Origin: a virus | DNA: 20,860 bases | IMG/VR virus record: IMGVR_UViG_3300013094_000343 | Location: 1-20,860 of that record | Reading direction: 5' to 3' (one strand) | In this document: piece after piece, positions 1-10,022 of the stretch | Layout of the letters: every line of letters begins with the position of its first letter | Numbering within the stretch: the first letter of the stretch is position 1 | Position numbers and translations under genes: made by a program | Notes under the pieces: model-generated | What the model was told of the DNA's origin: nothing | What the model saw: the letters and a program-made list of their open reading frames with translations, nothing else | Database searches by the model: none

Positions 1-3000
1 AGGTTCACGATAAGTGTGCCAATTTGTAATACCAGACACATTTTCATAAATGATTACACTACCGTTTTCTGCTGCATATCCGGTATTGATCTTGCTTACA
101 TTTTGAATTACTGTTATCACGCTATTAGCTTTTGGTGCAGTATAGAATATGATGTTTGAACCACTAAGTCTAAATGTATTTGTGGACAATTCTGTGATAG
201 CAATGCTACTATCTGTTGCTGGTGCACTAGTGAATATCAATTGAGGTCCACTAGTTGTATAATCAGTTGAAGGTACTAACTGTACATCGTTGACTGTTAC
301 GAGTACATCATTAGGGTGTAAGCCTGCGGTAATCAAATAATTTATTTTCACCCCATCGCTAACATAATAAGTTGTGTTTGATGTGGCTTTCATTGGAATT
401 CCATCAACTTTAACAGTTATTTGGAATATAGATAATCCACTAGTAATTGCAAATGATTTTGTTGTACCATCTCCTGTAAAAGTCAATGTAGTTGTTTGTA
501 CATTAGACTTGAAGTTAGGACTACCAACCATGATTGTATTATTACTAAACGCAACACTTAATCCATATTCTGGAGTAGGACCATAATCAATTATAGTGTC
601 ATTGACTGATTGACCATATACAAACTGCCCTGTATTCAATAATGATTCTTTATAGGGTTTTACATAATCGTATACATATGCGGCACCTGCATAAGGGAAA
701 CTGTCTTCAAATATAGTTAGATTGTTATCAAAAACTGTATTGTTATGTGAGTTTGTCGTATCTATTAAATCAAAGGTAGTATTTAAATATCTAGATGATC
801 TAGGTGCTGTAACAACAAAACTATTGGCTTCATTGAATTGAACTTTGTATCCAAACATACCACTAGTCTGTGGATGAGGTTCTCTAATTACCTGTGTTTT
901 AATATATGGACTAATACCTAATTCATATAAGAAATTACCATTGAATACTGCAATATTTAATTGATCATCACCGCCAAACAATGTATTGTCAATCAATCTG
1001 ATTCTTAGTAAATTCTCACCAGTAGGTGAATCATATACATATGCGATAACATTCATTATACTAGCATTATTAATTGCATTTGCAATATCATATGCGTCCC
1101 CGGTTGGAATATTAACACGATACCCATTTAATAAAATATAAGTTGCACCTAAAACATTATTTGCTGCAATCAACGCAGTGATTGTACCAAACTTTTTACC
1201 TTCATTGGTAAAACGATATACTGCACCTTCTTGCCCCGGTAGTGTAACATCGTATGGACATCCAACAAGTAATTCGCTACCAGTTGTGTTACAACTTAGA
1301 CTTGCGCCAAACTGTTGACCTTGACGCAATTGTGCAAATGAATCATAACTAACCAATTCAGTATCTAGTACGAATTCAGGACTGCTCAATGTAATGATAT
1401 CACCTGCCTTAACATCAGGACCTATTAATAAAAAACAACTATTGGACAGATTCAATAAGAAATATTGATTTGATTTTAATGCTACACCATTAATAGTTAT
1501 AGTACTGCTTGGATCTGGATTCCAAGGCAATACTAATGTGTAGAATGTCTTTGCTCCATTGCTAGCATCTTTAACATCATACTCAACTTCCCATGTTTCA
1601 CTCAATCTCGTGTATACAAATACTTTACCAATATTGGCAATAGTACCATCACCGTTATAATCAGCAGTAGGTGATCCTATGAATAGTTTACTGCCATCAT
1701 GATTAGTAGCCAGTGTCTTAGCATAACTAGTTGTTGCAACTTGACCTAATGAATAGTAATTACCTACACTATAGTAAGTAGAAAAGGTTAAGTTACCAGT
1801 TTGAACAAATACATTGCTAACTGTCTTAACATATGTATTAACACTTGTAATACTGTATCCTATATATTCAACAGTTTGAAATGTAGTTACATTGCTATTT
1901 GAATCATATGTACTGGTGATAGTGGTAACATATGTAGGTAGCATATTGGTATATGTATAGATTGGGACAGTATTACCAGTTAATGTGTAATTTGATACTG
2001 GTGGACCATTTGAGTCTAATAATACAAATAATTCACCATATAATACATATTTCAAATCACTAGTGTCAAAATAAACAGTTGTTTGTTCATTGTTATTACT
2101 TGAACCGGTACCAGTAAAAGTGACACCGGTGATAGCGCCATTGCCATCTACGCTAGATACAGTCACGATTATATCATTTGTATTAGGTAATCCATTTAAA
2201 CTAGAACCAGATATCTTCAATGTATCACCAATTATATAACCTGAACCGGCATTCCCAAAGTCAGGTGTTACACTTAAATAAGTTGTCCCGTTAACATCTA
2301 CATCAAATGTTACTGTTCCTGTACCACCAATACTAACTAGATTCGTAGCACTAACACCTGTAAATATTTTTCCATATACAGTATTATTATTTGTCAATAC
2401 ATAGTCTACCGAATCTAGTGTGGGATCAAAACAAATATGTGTACCAATTGGAATAGTACCTGTTAATATAACATAATATTTTCTATACTGTTGTAGATAA
2501 TTGTTAGCAGAACTTGGTGTACCTCTATTAAACACTACTGACTGCGAATCATTACTGCCATTTAAATTATATCCATTGGCTAACCCTGATGTAATTATGG
2601 CGCTGGTTATTCCACCTGTATTATTAACTGTCAATACTTGTATTGTTATGTCATTTACAGGACTTCCGCCATCTAGGCTAGTACCATATATAGTTAATGT
2701 ATCGTTAACATGATAGTTAGTTCCTAAATAACCTGCTGAAATCGCAACACTATATTGTGTTTGATTTAATGTTACATCAAATTTAACACCTGAACCAGAT
2801 CCGCCGGTTGGTGCTACACCAAACTTAGTGTATGCTTGTGGAATATATCCAAATGTACGCAATACTGATGTTTTGTATTGTGAGTATTGAAAGAAAGTAA
2901 CACGCTTGCCTGGTTCAATACTTTGTGTTTGATCACCATTTACTTTAAAATATTTTTTATCAGGTAATGTTGCTTCATATAAGTTTACAAACAATCCTGA

Positions 3001-6000
3001 GTTTTGATCCTGCGCAGGTAGATAAGTAAAATCTGGTTGGCGTTTAAATATCAATGCGCTAGGAGGTAATACCCACGCATCCAAATTTTGGCTTGCTTTA
3101 TAACCGTCTATACCTATGAATATAAATTGCCCGTCACCTGATAATGCAACAGAATTACCCATCTCACTATTAATCGCATAGCTAATTGTTTGCTCTTCTA
3201 CTAGTGCTTCTACTTCTGGCATTTGAACTATGCGATAAATGTAGATGTATGATAGAGCGCTATCTGGTTGGGTGATTACCATGAACTCATCATTTCTGGC
3301 AATTACTTTACCAAACGGAGCCATCTTCTCTATAGTGTTTCTTAATATAAAGCCATTGTCAGTTTGTTTATATACATATACTTTACCAGCGCCACTATCT
3401 CCAACCACATAACCAACCTTAGGTACATAATTAACGCTATCACCATATGTTGTGTTTCCGCTTATACTACCTAAAAAGTTTTGTTTTGTATAATTTAATG
3501 ATTTCTGTAGTACTGCCCAATTATTGGTTTCACTTTTATCTACCCACACCAAGTTGTTTGAATACTCATAAGGAATAGACAAATTAATCAATTGTGTAGG
3601 GTCAGAGATTCTAACTGACTCTAAATTTACGACAAACGATGCACTTGCATTTGTTATTTGAGTAATACTATTGCTCAATGTTACTGTAATTACATATGTT
3701 AAATCATTTAGAACTGCTACTATTGAATAGTATCCATCTATTCTACTATCATAGTAAAGTATACCAATGATGCTGCCAACATATAATTTAGGATTTTTAT
3801 TAAATTTTACGGTAGCAGTACCATTTAAATTATTAATAACACTAGATATAGTTACTCCTGTTATTGGAATTGCACAATATATACCCCATGTACCTGAAAT
3901 ATCTGCTATATAAACATAGTCATCACCATATAAATTATAGATAGTATCATTTTGAAGTTGTGATAAATTATAACTTACAACAGTTGTGTCTGTTAAATTT
4001 ACATATCCTGCGCTTGGAACTCCTGTAACCGTTTGTGTTGTTGTTAAAGGAAGTATACTTGTATTATTTACCAGTCTTCCATAATTAATTAATTTGTATA
4101 GAGGTACTTCTTGTTGGCTAGCAGTCACTGGTGTGTCAATGATAACGCTTGCAATTGCAGGGTTACCTGTCAATAACCCACCATCTAATGTAAATTCAAT
4201 AAAGTTTTGATTTAGTAATCCACCAAATTCATTTGTTTGTATTAACCAATTCTCATACATGTTATATGAGAATTCTATACTATTTAAATCTATGTTCTGC
4301 ATTAAGTTCAATGCATTTTCAGTTCCCTTTAAACCAATCATTGATTGATATAGGTTAACTTGGCTAGGATCAGTTAAATTTATATCAGATAGATATGATT
4401 TTGGTCTATAACCAATTAGTGAGTAACTTAACAAATCCGCATCATTTTGTAAATTACTACTATATGTATTATAGTAAAGTTCACTTTCACTTGCTCTTGT
4501 ATTTGGATTAGCTAATAAACCCTTATGTATTTTTTGATATTGAGTTTTTATCCAATCGCTACTATTAAATGTATCGCTAGGAATAATTACATCTATGTTA
4601 GCCATATAATAGCTATTTTTATACAATACTGTATCACCTTTATAGTATTGTTTATTTGGTTCCCACGCAACTGCATTATCTTGATTGATAATGAAGCCAG
4701 GTGCATACAATGTACCATTCCAGTTATTGCTCTTAGTGCCTCTTAGGTATATGCGTTGCTGTCTTAAACCAGTTAATAAATTAAATATCACATCATTGAA
4801 AACTGTAACATTATCAAATACAATTACATGTTCTGTGCTGCTTAGACTACTACGGAAGTAGCTGATTGCGTCACTTTGACTTAGTGATGATACTGTGAAT
4901 TCTGTGTCAATACGAGATATTGCTAGTGTCTCTAATGGCATTTGCACTAGATTTTGATTTAGAATAAAGTTATTCTTATAATCTGTTAGTGGTTGAACAA
5001 CACTAGAACCACTATCAATTGTCATAACATTAGCGTTAGGGTTTACATTGATAGTACTACCAACTTGCCATCCGCTATTATACCAATATATAATTTCAGA
5101 AATCATCTGCTCCCAATTAATTGCAACATTGTTTTCAATGTCGTTAAATTGCATGCCTTGACTTTCTAAATAAACACCGTAACCTTTTAAAAATTCACAT
5201 AATAACTGTATTGAACCAAACTCATATCCATATGCAGTAGTAACAATATTTGTAGTAAAGTCAACAGGTATTTTAACTGTTGTAGGTCCTACTGATATTG
5301 GATTTACTAAATTGTTATAGTAAGGAGCATAACTTAAGAAGTATGCTTTGTTTTGACTATTACCAAATACTTTAAATCCTGACAATGTTTTTTGTACAAT
5401 CACTGAACTATATACAATGATGTTGGTTGGTTCATTTTGATATAATACAATATTATAACTATCATCGGGTATCAATAGCGAACTAGTAGTACTGTTTGGG
5501 CTACCTTTTTCAATGAAAAATTGTAGTTGTGAATGATCGCTAAAACCAGCCATTCTATATGCTAATCTAATGTCTAAGTTGGTTAATACATTGTATACTT
5601 CAGTAGTTCCATTAACACCAAATTGTTGTAAGTAATCAACGACCCAATCAATATAACTATGCTGTGCATAATTATCTATTTGATCACGGCTCAATCCTGA
5701 ACCACCACCGTAGAATTGAATTTTTCCTACAGGAGTTCTATATCTATTATAAACTAAAAACTGATTGAACTCTGTATTATAATTGTACACATCTAAGTCT
5801 AAACCTAAACAAAAGAAATCGCCTGGCCTTACTAAGGCATATATTCTCATTAAGTCAAAGGGGTAGCTGCTACTCTTTAGATAGCTATATTCTACGGGAC
5901 CAACATCACCAACTTTCCAATCATTACTGAATTCAGTTACTTTATATCGTGTGATTAATCCGTTGATTCTGAATGGACTTAATAAATTACCATTCTCATC

Positions 6001-9000
6001 AACTGGAATGATGTTCAACAGGCCTGGTCTAGCATGTGTAGTATCAATGTATGAGTTTCCATTATTGTAAACAAAGCCATTGCTTAAATCTGTCCATAAC
6101 AATAAGTTATCGCTTGTATATGGTGCAGTGCCATATCTACTATCCCACCAGTTAGGTTTAATTTGGAAACCTAACATTTCCCATGGTCTAGTGTGTGGAT
6201 TAGTAGTATCATATAGATTTAAGAATATACCTCTCCAATTACCACTAGTGAAAGAACCAGTATTTAAACTTGTAACTGCATTACTATAGTTGTAAGTACG
6301 ATCATTTGTACTTTCATAATTTTGTGTAACATAGTTAACACGATTTAATCCTACCCAATTTAAGAAATTAGTACTATAAATTGACATGTACTCATCATAT
6401 GTATACCCAGTATCTCTGAAGTATCCAGGGCGTAACATATCAGGTTGAATTGTAAAAGTAGTGTTTACTTTCATGTTATTATAAACACGCAATTCAAACT
6501 CATATAAAACTTTATCACGGAAATCTTGCAATAACCCATTGTTATAGTCACCGTATAATTTGTTGTAACTACCATCATGTCCTATGATGAAGTATGTGGG
6601 TTGTGTGTATGTATCATCTAATACAACCGCAGGGACAAACTTTGGATATAGACCTAACTTAGTAGGTGTGTTAGGTATGTAACTTCCATAAGTTTCATAA
6701 TATTCATTAATCAAAACATTATCGTGATCTTCTAATGCCAATACGATTTCCAAATAATTATCAACTATGATATAATCAATGTCTTTTGTCAACTGTGTCT
6801 GTACTGGTAACCCATCAATAACTCTGTTTACATAAACTAACACACCATAATAATTTGCAGCAGTATAATCATATACTCTGCTTAATGGAAATAATGCTTG
6901 TGATAAACCAATTCTAAATGTATAACTATTGCTTACACTTGGGTTTTGGTTTGGTATCATATCACTCCAGAAGAATGGATTCTCTGGGGATTTCACACTT
7001 GTCATAATACCTAATACTTCATCCAACATTGATGCAGGGCTACTATAAGGACTATAGTTTTGTTGATCTACTGTGTGTACAAGTGTTGATTTAAATTTTA
7101 TATATTCATTGCTATTGAAGATTAAACTATCAAAGAATTTTCCATTTTGATTGCGAATGAACGCTGCGGCTACTGCTAGGCTACTACTGTTTTGTATAAT
7201 CTTTGTACCATATGTTATTGTCAATGGTCCTAAATCTCTATAATTATTTGATCCAAATACAGCACCTGATATATTTGATCCTAAATTAGAAACTATACTA
7301 CTGTAGTGATTCTTAATATCACCGCTTGTTATTGCAGTAATACTAAAGTTAAATGGGTTGTGATCTAAATTTGATGGTATTTCAAAATAACCTAATTTAC
7401 TAACTTGATCACTATACAGTTTGATATCAACATGTGTGCCGTTCGCAATACTTGTATTGATAGTGACTGTAGTTGTATTACTCGTATGAGTTACTGTATA
7501 TGATGAATTACTTACAATTATGTTATCAACATAAACAATAACAGTGGGCCATACAGTTGTTTCGCTATCTTTTACCATAACATCTGCTACAAATATAGGA
7601 CCATTTACCATTGTCGTGGTATCGTAGATGTAATTAAAAATTTGATATTGGAAACTGTTTTCAGCGGCTGTCACCCAACCAATTTTTCTTACTAAATTAT
7701 TATTAATATCATATGAATGTACATATGAATTGTTAACTGGGTCGTTAACACTGGTGTTATTAAGTACATAGTTAAATGTTTGTGTATTGAGCGTATTTTC
7801 AAATACAATATCATTTAGATTCCCTACACCACTATAACTAATAGGTAGGTTCAATACTGAGTCTACTGGACCTGATCCAACTTGGTATTGAAAAAGAGTA
7901 CATCCTTTAAAATCACTACCTGAATAATATTCTTGATCGCTTAAACTATTACCATTACCATCAAATAAATCAAACAATGGAAATTGGTTTACAGTATTTT
8001 TCTCCTGTGCATTTATCCATATGTTTCCATCAAAATAAAAACTATAACCACCGTTGGCATCACCCCTAGCTACATGCACACTATCTAAGTATTGAATATT
8101 ACCATCATACGCTTCACTCAAAGTAATAATTTGTTTATGATTAACTGTTGCAAGATGACAGGTATATATTTTATTTCTAACTTGTAAATTATTGTCAGCC
8201 GCAAACACTATTCTTGCACCTTCGAAAAGTCCTGAGGTAGGACCATCCGGATGATAAACTGTTTGACCATTCACAGTTGATAGTGCGTTTGGTGTAGTAT
8301 TGTCAAAATAATCTACGGTATCTTTACCATTAATACCATGTGCAAACAGTCTTAGATTAGGATAAAATTCAATGATTGGTCGTTTTGCACGATTTGTAGT
8401 TCCGGCTAACGCAGCACTTGCCTTAGGACTAATAGAATTATTTGCAACTACAATTTTTAATACATCAGCATGAAACCAACAATTTCCACGACTCCATGCA
8501 TTTCTATCACGAGAATTACGATTAATTGTTATGTAATCAGGTAAATTAGGTAAGTCATTGCTGTTGTCAAATGTGTTTGTACCATAAAAATCAGAATCAT
8601 AAGGTTGATCAATGTATTCACCAAATGGCTCTACAATAGTTTGATTTTTACTAGGTATCAAATTAATGCTATCACCCACACCCTCAACATAGTAACTATC
8701 GTTTAAATAGCTTTCTGGAAACACATTACCGGTGAATGTAACTCTTAATCCATTTGTAAATACAATACCATTTGATGCAGTATATGTAGCTCTTCCTAAA
8801 ATATCATTGATATTCAACTTACCACTGAATACATCATCTACAATTTTTATAATACCAAACTTTTTACTATTTGATCCATCAACATAATATAAAGTATTCA
8901 ATGGTGCAGTAATCAAAGGGATTGAAATGATTTCTGCTTGTGAATTTTTAACAAACTGTTTACCAATATATTCTTTTCCTGAACTCACATCAATGCGTGT

Positions 9001-10011
9001 TTCTGTTGGTATTGGTGTAACAGGTGTTAGTAAAATAACTTGATTTGTAGCTGATCCTACATAACTAATTCTATACAAGTTATCATTAATTGTACTAGCA
9101 TCAACAGGTGAAATGGCACTAGGTGTTTGACCATAAAACAATAAAGTTTTACCTTGTAAATTACTGATACCATCTATTGTGATTTCACTAGCATATTGCC
9201 CATTGATATCATTAAAATTAAGTGTAGTTACTAAGTCTACAGTAATACCTGGTAAATATTTCAAAGAGTCTTGTGCATCAGACATAGGCACAGTAAAAGT
9301 GATAGTTGACTTGGGAATACCATTATTAGTTAATCCATATATATCACGAGTACTTACATTTGTTTGAGTTGGGTCAACACCTGATAAACCTGGCATTGTT
9401 TGAATATAAAAAGGTACAGCTTGATCTACAACAAAGTTGTATGTACCGCCTCGCACCAATGTAATTTCAGGATTACCTGTTAATGTAGCACCTGTATTAC
9501 TTATTGAAAAATCATATGTATTTGGATTACTAATGACTGTTAAATTTGCATTTAGTAATAATTTATCAGTTGATATATTAACACTTTCAGGTCCAGATGG
9601 TATCCAATAATATTGTCCATAATTGGTAATCTTATCTAAGTCAACAAAACTATCCCAGCAATAAAATTGATTGTTAAATAATTTGTTATCACTAACTTCT
9701 ATTCCACTTTCTGTTTTTATTGCATCAACTATACCCGGATATGTTATCAAGTCTTGTACTTGACTGGTGTCAGGATTTTGAAATATAACAGCTGGTTCTA
9801 ATTGATAATTAGTTCTGATATTGTCAGGCTCTGCTAGATATGTATCTGTACCCTTTACTCCGTAACCAAATTTACTACCAATAAATCCTTGCACTTTTTT
9901 AAAGTCAGGTTGTTGAACAAGCTGATCTAGTGTAGCATTTAAAAATAATTGATTTGTACGGGTTTGAAAAATTTCTGGCAAGAAATTAATCGTTCTAGTT
10001 CTTGTTACCAT
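1..10011 (-). CDS. Giant virion structural protein next to gp6 (baseplate-associated, adhesin-like); C-terminus beyond window
   Basis: The frame is open from ATG at 10011 to base 1 (3,337 codons, no stop found on reading the triplets), so it is a 3'-truncated view of a giant gene. The start follows the gp6 stop by 11 bases, with a weak AAGAG ribosome site. From the N-terminus: MVTRTRTINFLPEIFQ; a QYYWIPSGPE block (about 133-142); a cupredoxin-like RGGTYNF...PFYIQT motif (187-205); NAWSRGNCWFHADV (504-517); HTRPWEMLGF and NWWDSRYGTAP (1274-1297); YRMAGFSD and LLIPDD (1485-1517); a CBM5/12-like W-Y-GD-V-Y-W pattern (1781-1823); FG-GAP-like propeller segments from about 2190; and two GDTL-type repeats (2398-2640). 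From memory these blocks occur in giant structural proteins of marine T4-like phages. The position after gp6 is where T4 has gp7. Role inferred: wedge attachment plus exposed beta-domains for receptor binding. No catalytic motif was seen. Confidence 0.85.
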   Translation of the reverse strand, partial: MVTRTRTINFLPEIFQTRTNQLFLNATLDQLVQQPDFKKVQGFIGSKFGYGVKGTDTYLAEPDNIRTNYQLEPAVIFQNPDTSQVQDLITYPGIVDAIKTESGIEVSDNKLFNNQFYCWDSFVDLDKITNYGQYYWIPSGPESVNISTDKLLLNANLTVISNPNTYDFSISNTGATLTGNPEITLVRGGTYNFVVDQAVPFYIQTMPGLSGVDPTQTNVSTRDIYGLTNNGIPKSTITFTVPMSDAQDSLKYLPGITVDLVTTLNFNDINGQYASEITIDGISNLQGKTLLFYGQTPSAISPVDASTINDNLYRISYVGSATNQVILLTPVTPIPTETRIDVSSGKEYIGKQFVKNSQAEIISIPLITAPLNTLYYVDGSNSKKFGIIKIVDDVFSGKLNINDILGRATYTASNGIVFTNGLRVTFTGNVFPESYLNDSYYVEGVGDSINLIPSKNQTIVEPFGEYIDQPYDSDFYGTNTFDNSNDLPNLPDYITINRNSRDRNAWSRGNCWFHADVLKIVVANNSISPKASAALAGTTNRAKRPIIEFYPNLRLFAHGINGKDTVDYFDNTTPNALSTVNGQTVYHPDGPTSGLFEGARIVFAADNNLQVRNKIYTCHLATVNHKQIITLSEAYDGNIQYLDSVHVARGDANGGYSFYFDGNIWINAQEKNTVNQFPLFDLFDGNGNSLSDQEYYSGSDFKGCTLFQYQVGSGPVDSVLNLPISYSGVGNLNDIVFENTLNTQTFNYVLNNTSVNDPVNNSYVHSYDINNNLVRKIGWVTAAENSFQYQIFNYIYDTTTMVNGPIFVADVMVKDSETTVWPTVIVYVDNIIVSNSSYTVTHTSNTTTVTINTSIANGTHVDIKLYSDQVSKLGYFEIPSNLDHNPFNFSITAITSGDIKNHYSSIVSNLGSNISGAVFGSNNYRDLGPLTITYGTKIIQNSSSLAVAAAFIRNQNGKFFDSLIFNSNEYIKFKSTLVHTVDQQNYSPYSSPASMLDEVLGIMTSVKSPENPFFWSDMIPNQNPSVSNSYTFRIGLSQALFPLSRVYDYTAANYYGVLVYVNRVIDGLPVQTQLTKDIDYIIVDNYLEIVLALEDHDNVLINEYYETYGSYIPNTPTKLGLYPKFVPAVVLDDTYTQPTYFIIGHDGSYNKLYGDYNNGLLQDFRDKVLYEFELRVYNNMKVNTTFTIQPDMLRPGYFRDTGYTYDEYMSIYSTNFLNWVGLNRVNYVTQNYESTNDRTYNYSNAVTSLNTGSFTSGNWRGIFLNLYDTTNPHTRPWEMLGFQIKPNWWDSRYGTAPYTSDNLLLWTDLSNGFVYNNGNSYIDTTHARPGLLNIIPVDENGNLLSPFRINGLITRYKVTEFSNDWKVGDVGPVEYSYLKSSSYPFDLMRIYALVRPGDFFCLGLDLDVYNYNTEFNQFLVYNRYRTPVGKIQFYGGGSGLSRDQIDNYAQHSYIDWVVDYLQQFGVNGTTEVYNVLTNLDIRLAYRMAGFSDHSQLQFFIEKGSPNSTTSSLLIPDDSYNIVLYQNEPTNIIVYSSVIVQKTLSGFKVFGNSQNKAYFLSYAPYYNNLVNPISVGPTTVKIPVDFTTNIVTTAYGYEFGSIQLLCEFLKGYGVYLESQGMQFNDIENNVAINWEQMISEIIYWYNSGWQVGSTINVNPNANVMTIDSGSSVVQPLTDYKNNFILNQNLVQMPLETLAISRIDTEFTVSSLSQSDAISYFRSSLSSTEHVIVFDNVTVFNDVIFNLLTGLRQQRIYLRGTKSNNWNGTLYAPGFIINQDNAVAWEPNKQYYKGDTVLYKNSYYMANIDVIIPSDTFNSSDWIKTQYQKIHKGLLANPNTRASESELYYNTYSSNLQNDADLLSYSLIGYRPKSYLSDINLTDPSQVNLYQSMIGLKGTENALNLMQNIDLNSIEFSYNMYENWLIQTNEFGGLLNQNFIEFTLDGGLLTGNPAIASVIIDTPVTASQQEVPLYKLINYGRLVNNTSILPLTTTQTVTGVPSAGYVNLTDTTVVSYNLSQLQNDTIYNLYGDDYVYIADISGTWGIYCAIPITGVTISSVINNLNGTATVKFNKNPKLYVGSIIGILYYDSRIDGYYSIVAVLNDLTYVITVTLSNSITQITNASASFVVNLESVRISDPTQLINLSIPYEYSNNLVWVDKSETNNWAVLQKSLNYTKQNFLGSISGNTTYGDSVNYVPKVGYVVGDSGAGKVYVYKQTDNGFILRNTIEKMAPFGKVIARNDEFMVITQPDSALSYIYIYRIVQMPEVEALVEEQTISYAINSEMGNSVALSGDGQFIFIGIDGYKASQNLDAWVLPPSALIFKRQPDFTYLPAQDQNSGLFVNLYEATLPDKKYFKVNGDQTQSIEPGKRVTFFQYSQYKTSVLRTFGYIPQAYTKFGVAPTGGSGSGVKFDVTLNQTQYSVAISAGYLGTNYHVNDTLTIYGTSLDGGSPVNDITIQVLTVNNTGGITSAIITSGLANGYNLNGSNDSQSVVFNRGTPSSANNYLQQYRKYYVILTGTIPIGTHICFDPTLDSVDYVLTNNNTVYGKIFTGVSATNLVSIGGTGTVTFDVDVNGTTYLSVTPDFGNAGSGYIIGDTLKISGSSLNGLPNTNDIIVTVSSVDGNGAITGVTFTGTGSSNNNEQTTVYFDTSDLKYVLYGELFVLLDSNGPPVSNYTLTGNTVPIYTYTNMLPTYVTTITSTYDSNSNVTTFQTVEYIGYSITSVNTYVKTVSNVFVQTGNLTFSTYYSVGNYYSLGQVATTSYAKTLATNHDGSKLFIGSPTADYNGDGTIANIGKVFVYTRLSETWEVEYDVKDASNGAKTFYTLVLPWNPDPSSTITINGVALKSNQYFLLNLSNSCFLLIGPDVKAGDIITLSSPEFVLDTELVSYDSFAQLRQGQQFGASLSCNTTGSELLVGCPYDVTLPGQEGAVYRFTNEGKKFGTITALIAANNVLGATYILLNGYRVNIPTGDAYDIANAINNASIMNVIAYVYDSPTGENLLRIRLIDNTLFGGDDQLNIAVFNGNFLYELGISPYIKTQVIREPHPQTSGMFGYKVQFNEANSFVVTAPRSSRYLNTTFDLIDTTNSHNNTVFDNNLTIFEDSFPYAGAAYVYDYVKPYKESLLNTGQFVYGQSVNDTIIDYGPTPEYGLSVAFSNNTIMVGSPNFKSNVQTTTLTFTGDGTTKSFAITSGLSIFQITVKVDGIPMKATSNTTYYVSDGVKINYLITAGLHPNDVLVTVNDVQLVPSTDYTTSGPQLIFTSAPATDSSIAITELSTNTFRLSGSNIIFYTAPKANSVITVIQNVSKINTGYAAENGSVIIYENVSGITNWHTYREP
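2101..2340 (-). repeat. GDTL-type beta repeat, copy 2, in the giant protein
   Basis: Residues about 2558-2637. It has the same order of elements as the copy upstream in the protein: VTFDVDVNGTTY, a GNAGSGYIIGDTLKISG turn, SLNGLPNTNDIIV, and VDGNGAITGVTF. About 80 residues with a different sequence separate the two copies. It lies just before the first clear C-terminal FG-GAP unit, so it may act as a spacer or stalk module (inference). Confidence 0.6.
2581..2820 (-). repeat. GDTL-type beta repeat, copy 1, in the giant protein
   Basis: Residues about 2398-2477. The order is a Gly/Ser-rich lead, a VKFDVTLN strand, a YLGTNYHVNDTL turn, IYGTSLDGGSPVNDITI, then a VNNTGGITSAIIT strand. It aligns by eye with the second copy at about 2101-2340: the FDV strand, a G.gY..gDTL.I.G.sL turn, ND-I-V strand and a G-aIt strand match in order. 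The similarity is visible at protein level and is not a recent DNA duplication. Related units recur in large phage structural proteins; the function is not known to me. Confidence 0.6.
4530..4680 (-). other. CBM5/12-like carbohydrate-binding motif in the giant protein
   Basis: Residues about 1781-1823 read AVAWEPNKQYYKGDTVLY, then a Y-Y-A strand, a short loop and a C-terminal SSDWIKTQY. The spacing W, Y, GD-V-Y, YY-A, W fits the small chitin-binding type 3 / CBM5/12 fold often appended to secreted glycosidases and phage tail proteins. The aromatic residues that would stack on sugar are present. Recognition is by motif only, so a surface-sugar binding role is plausible but unproven. Confidence 0.5.
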
Positions 10012-10022
10012 ATGTTAAACTC

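Larger units (their letters stand above)
1..3420 (-). other. FG-GAP / integrin-alpha-like beta-propeller region of the giant protein
   Basis: Within the giant protein, residues about 2190-3337 contain recurrent blade-like units: a hydrophobic strand, then GDG or similar, a VG.P-type turn, a loop and a G..Y.Y strand. Examples are GNSVALSGDGQFIFIG (near nt 3170-3115), HDGSKLFIGSPTADYNGDG (near 1710-1640), FGASLS...ELLVGCP...GAVYRF (near 1310-1210), MFGYKVQF...VVTAPRSS...GAAYVY (near 865-670), YGLSVAFSNNTIMVGSP (near 570-520) and ENGSVIIYEN (near 45-15). Other beta-rich segments are inserted between the blades. FG-GAP repeats are known from integrin alpha chains and many secreted adhesion proteins. 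Ligand binding at the distal part of the phage protein is inference. The last unit runs off the window, so the blade number is unknown. Confidence 0.65.

Noticed and set aside
374-9367. Several short plus-strand open frames across the left half
   Set aside because: All are antisense to the continuous giant gene, have no good ribosome sites or recognisable motifs, and overlap its conserved blocks.
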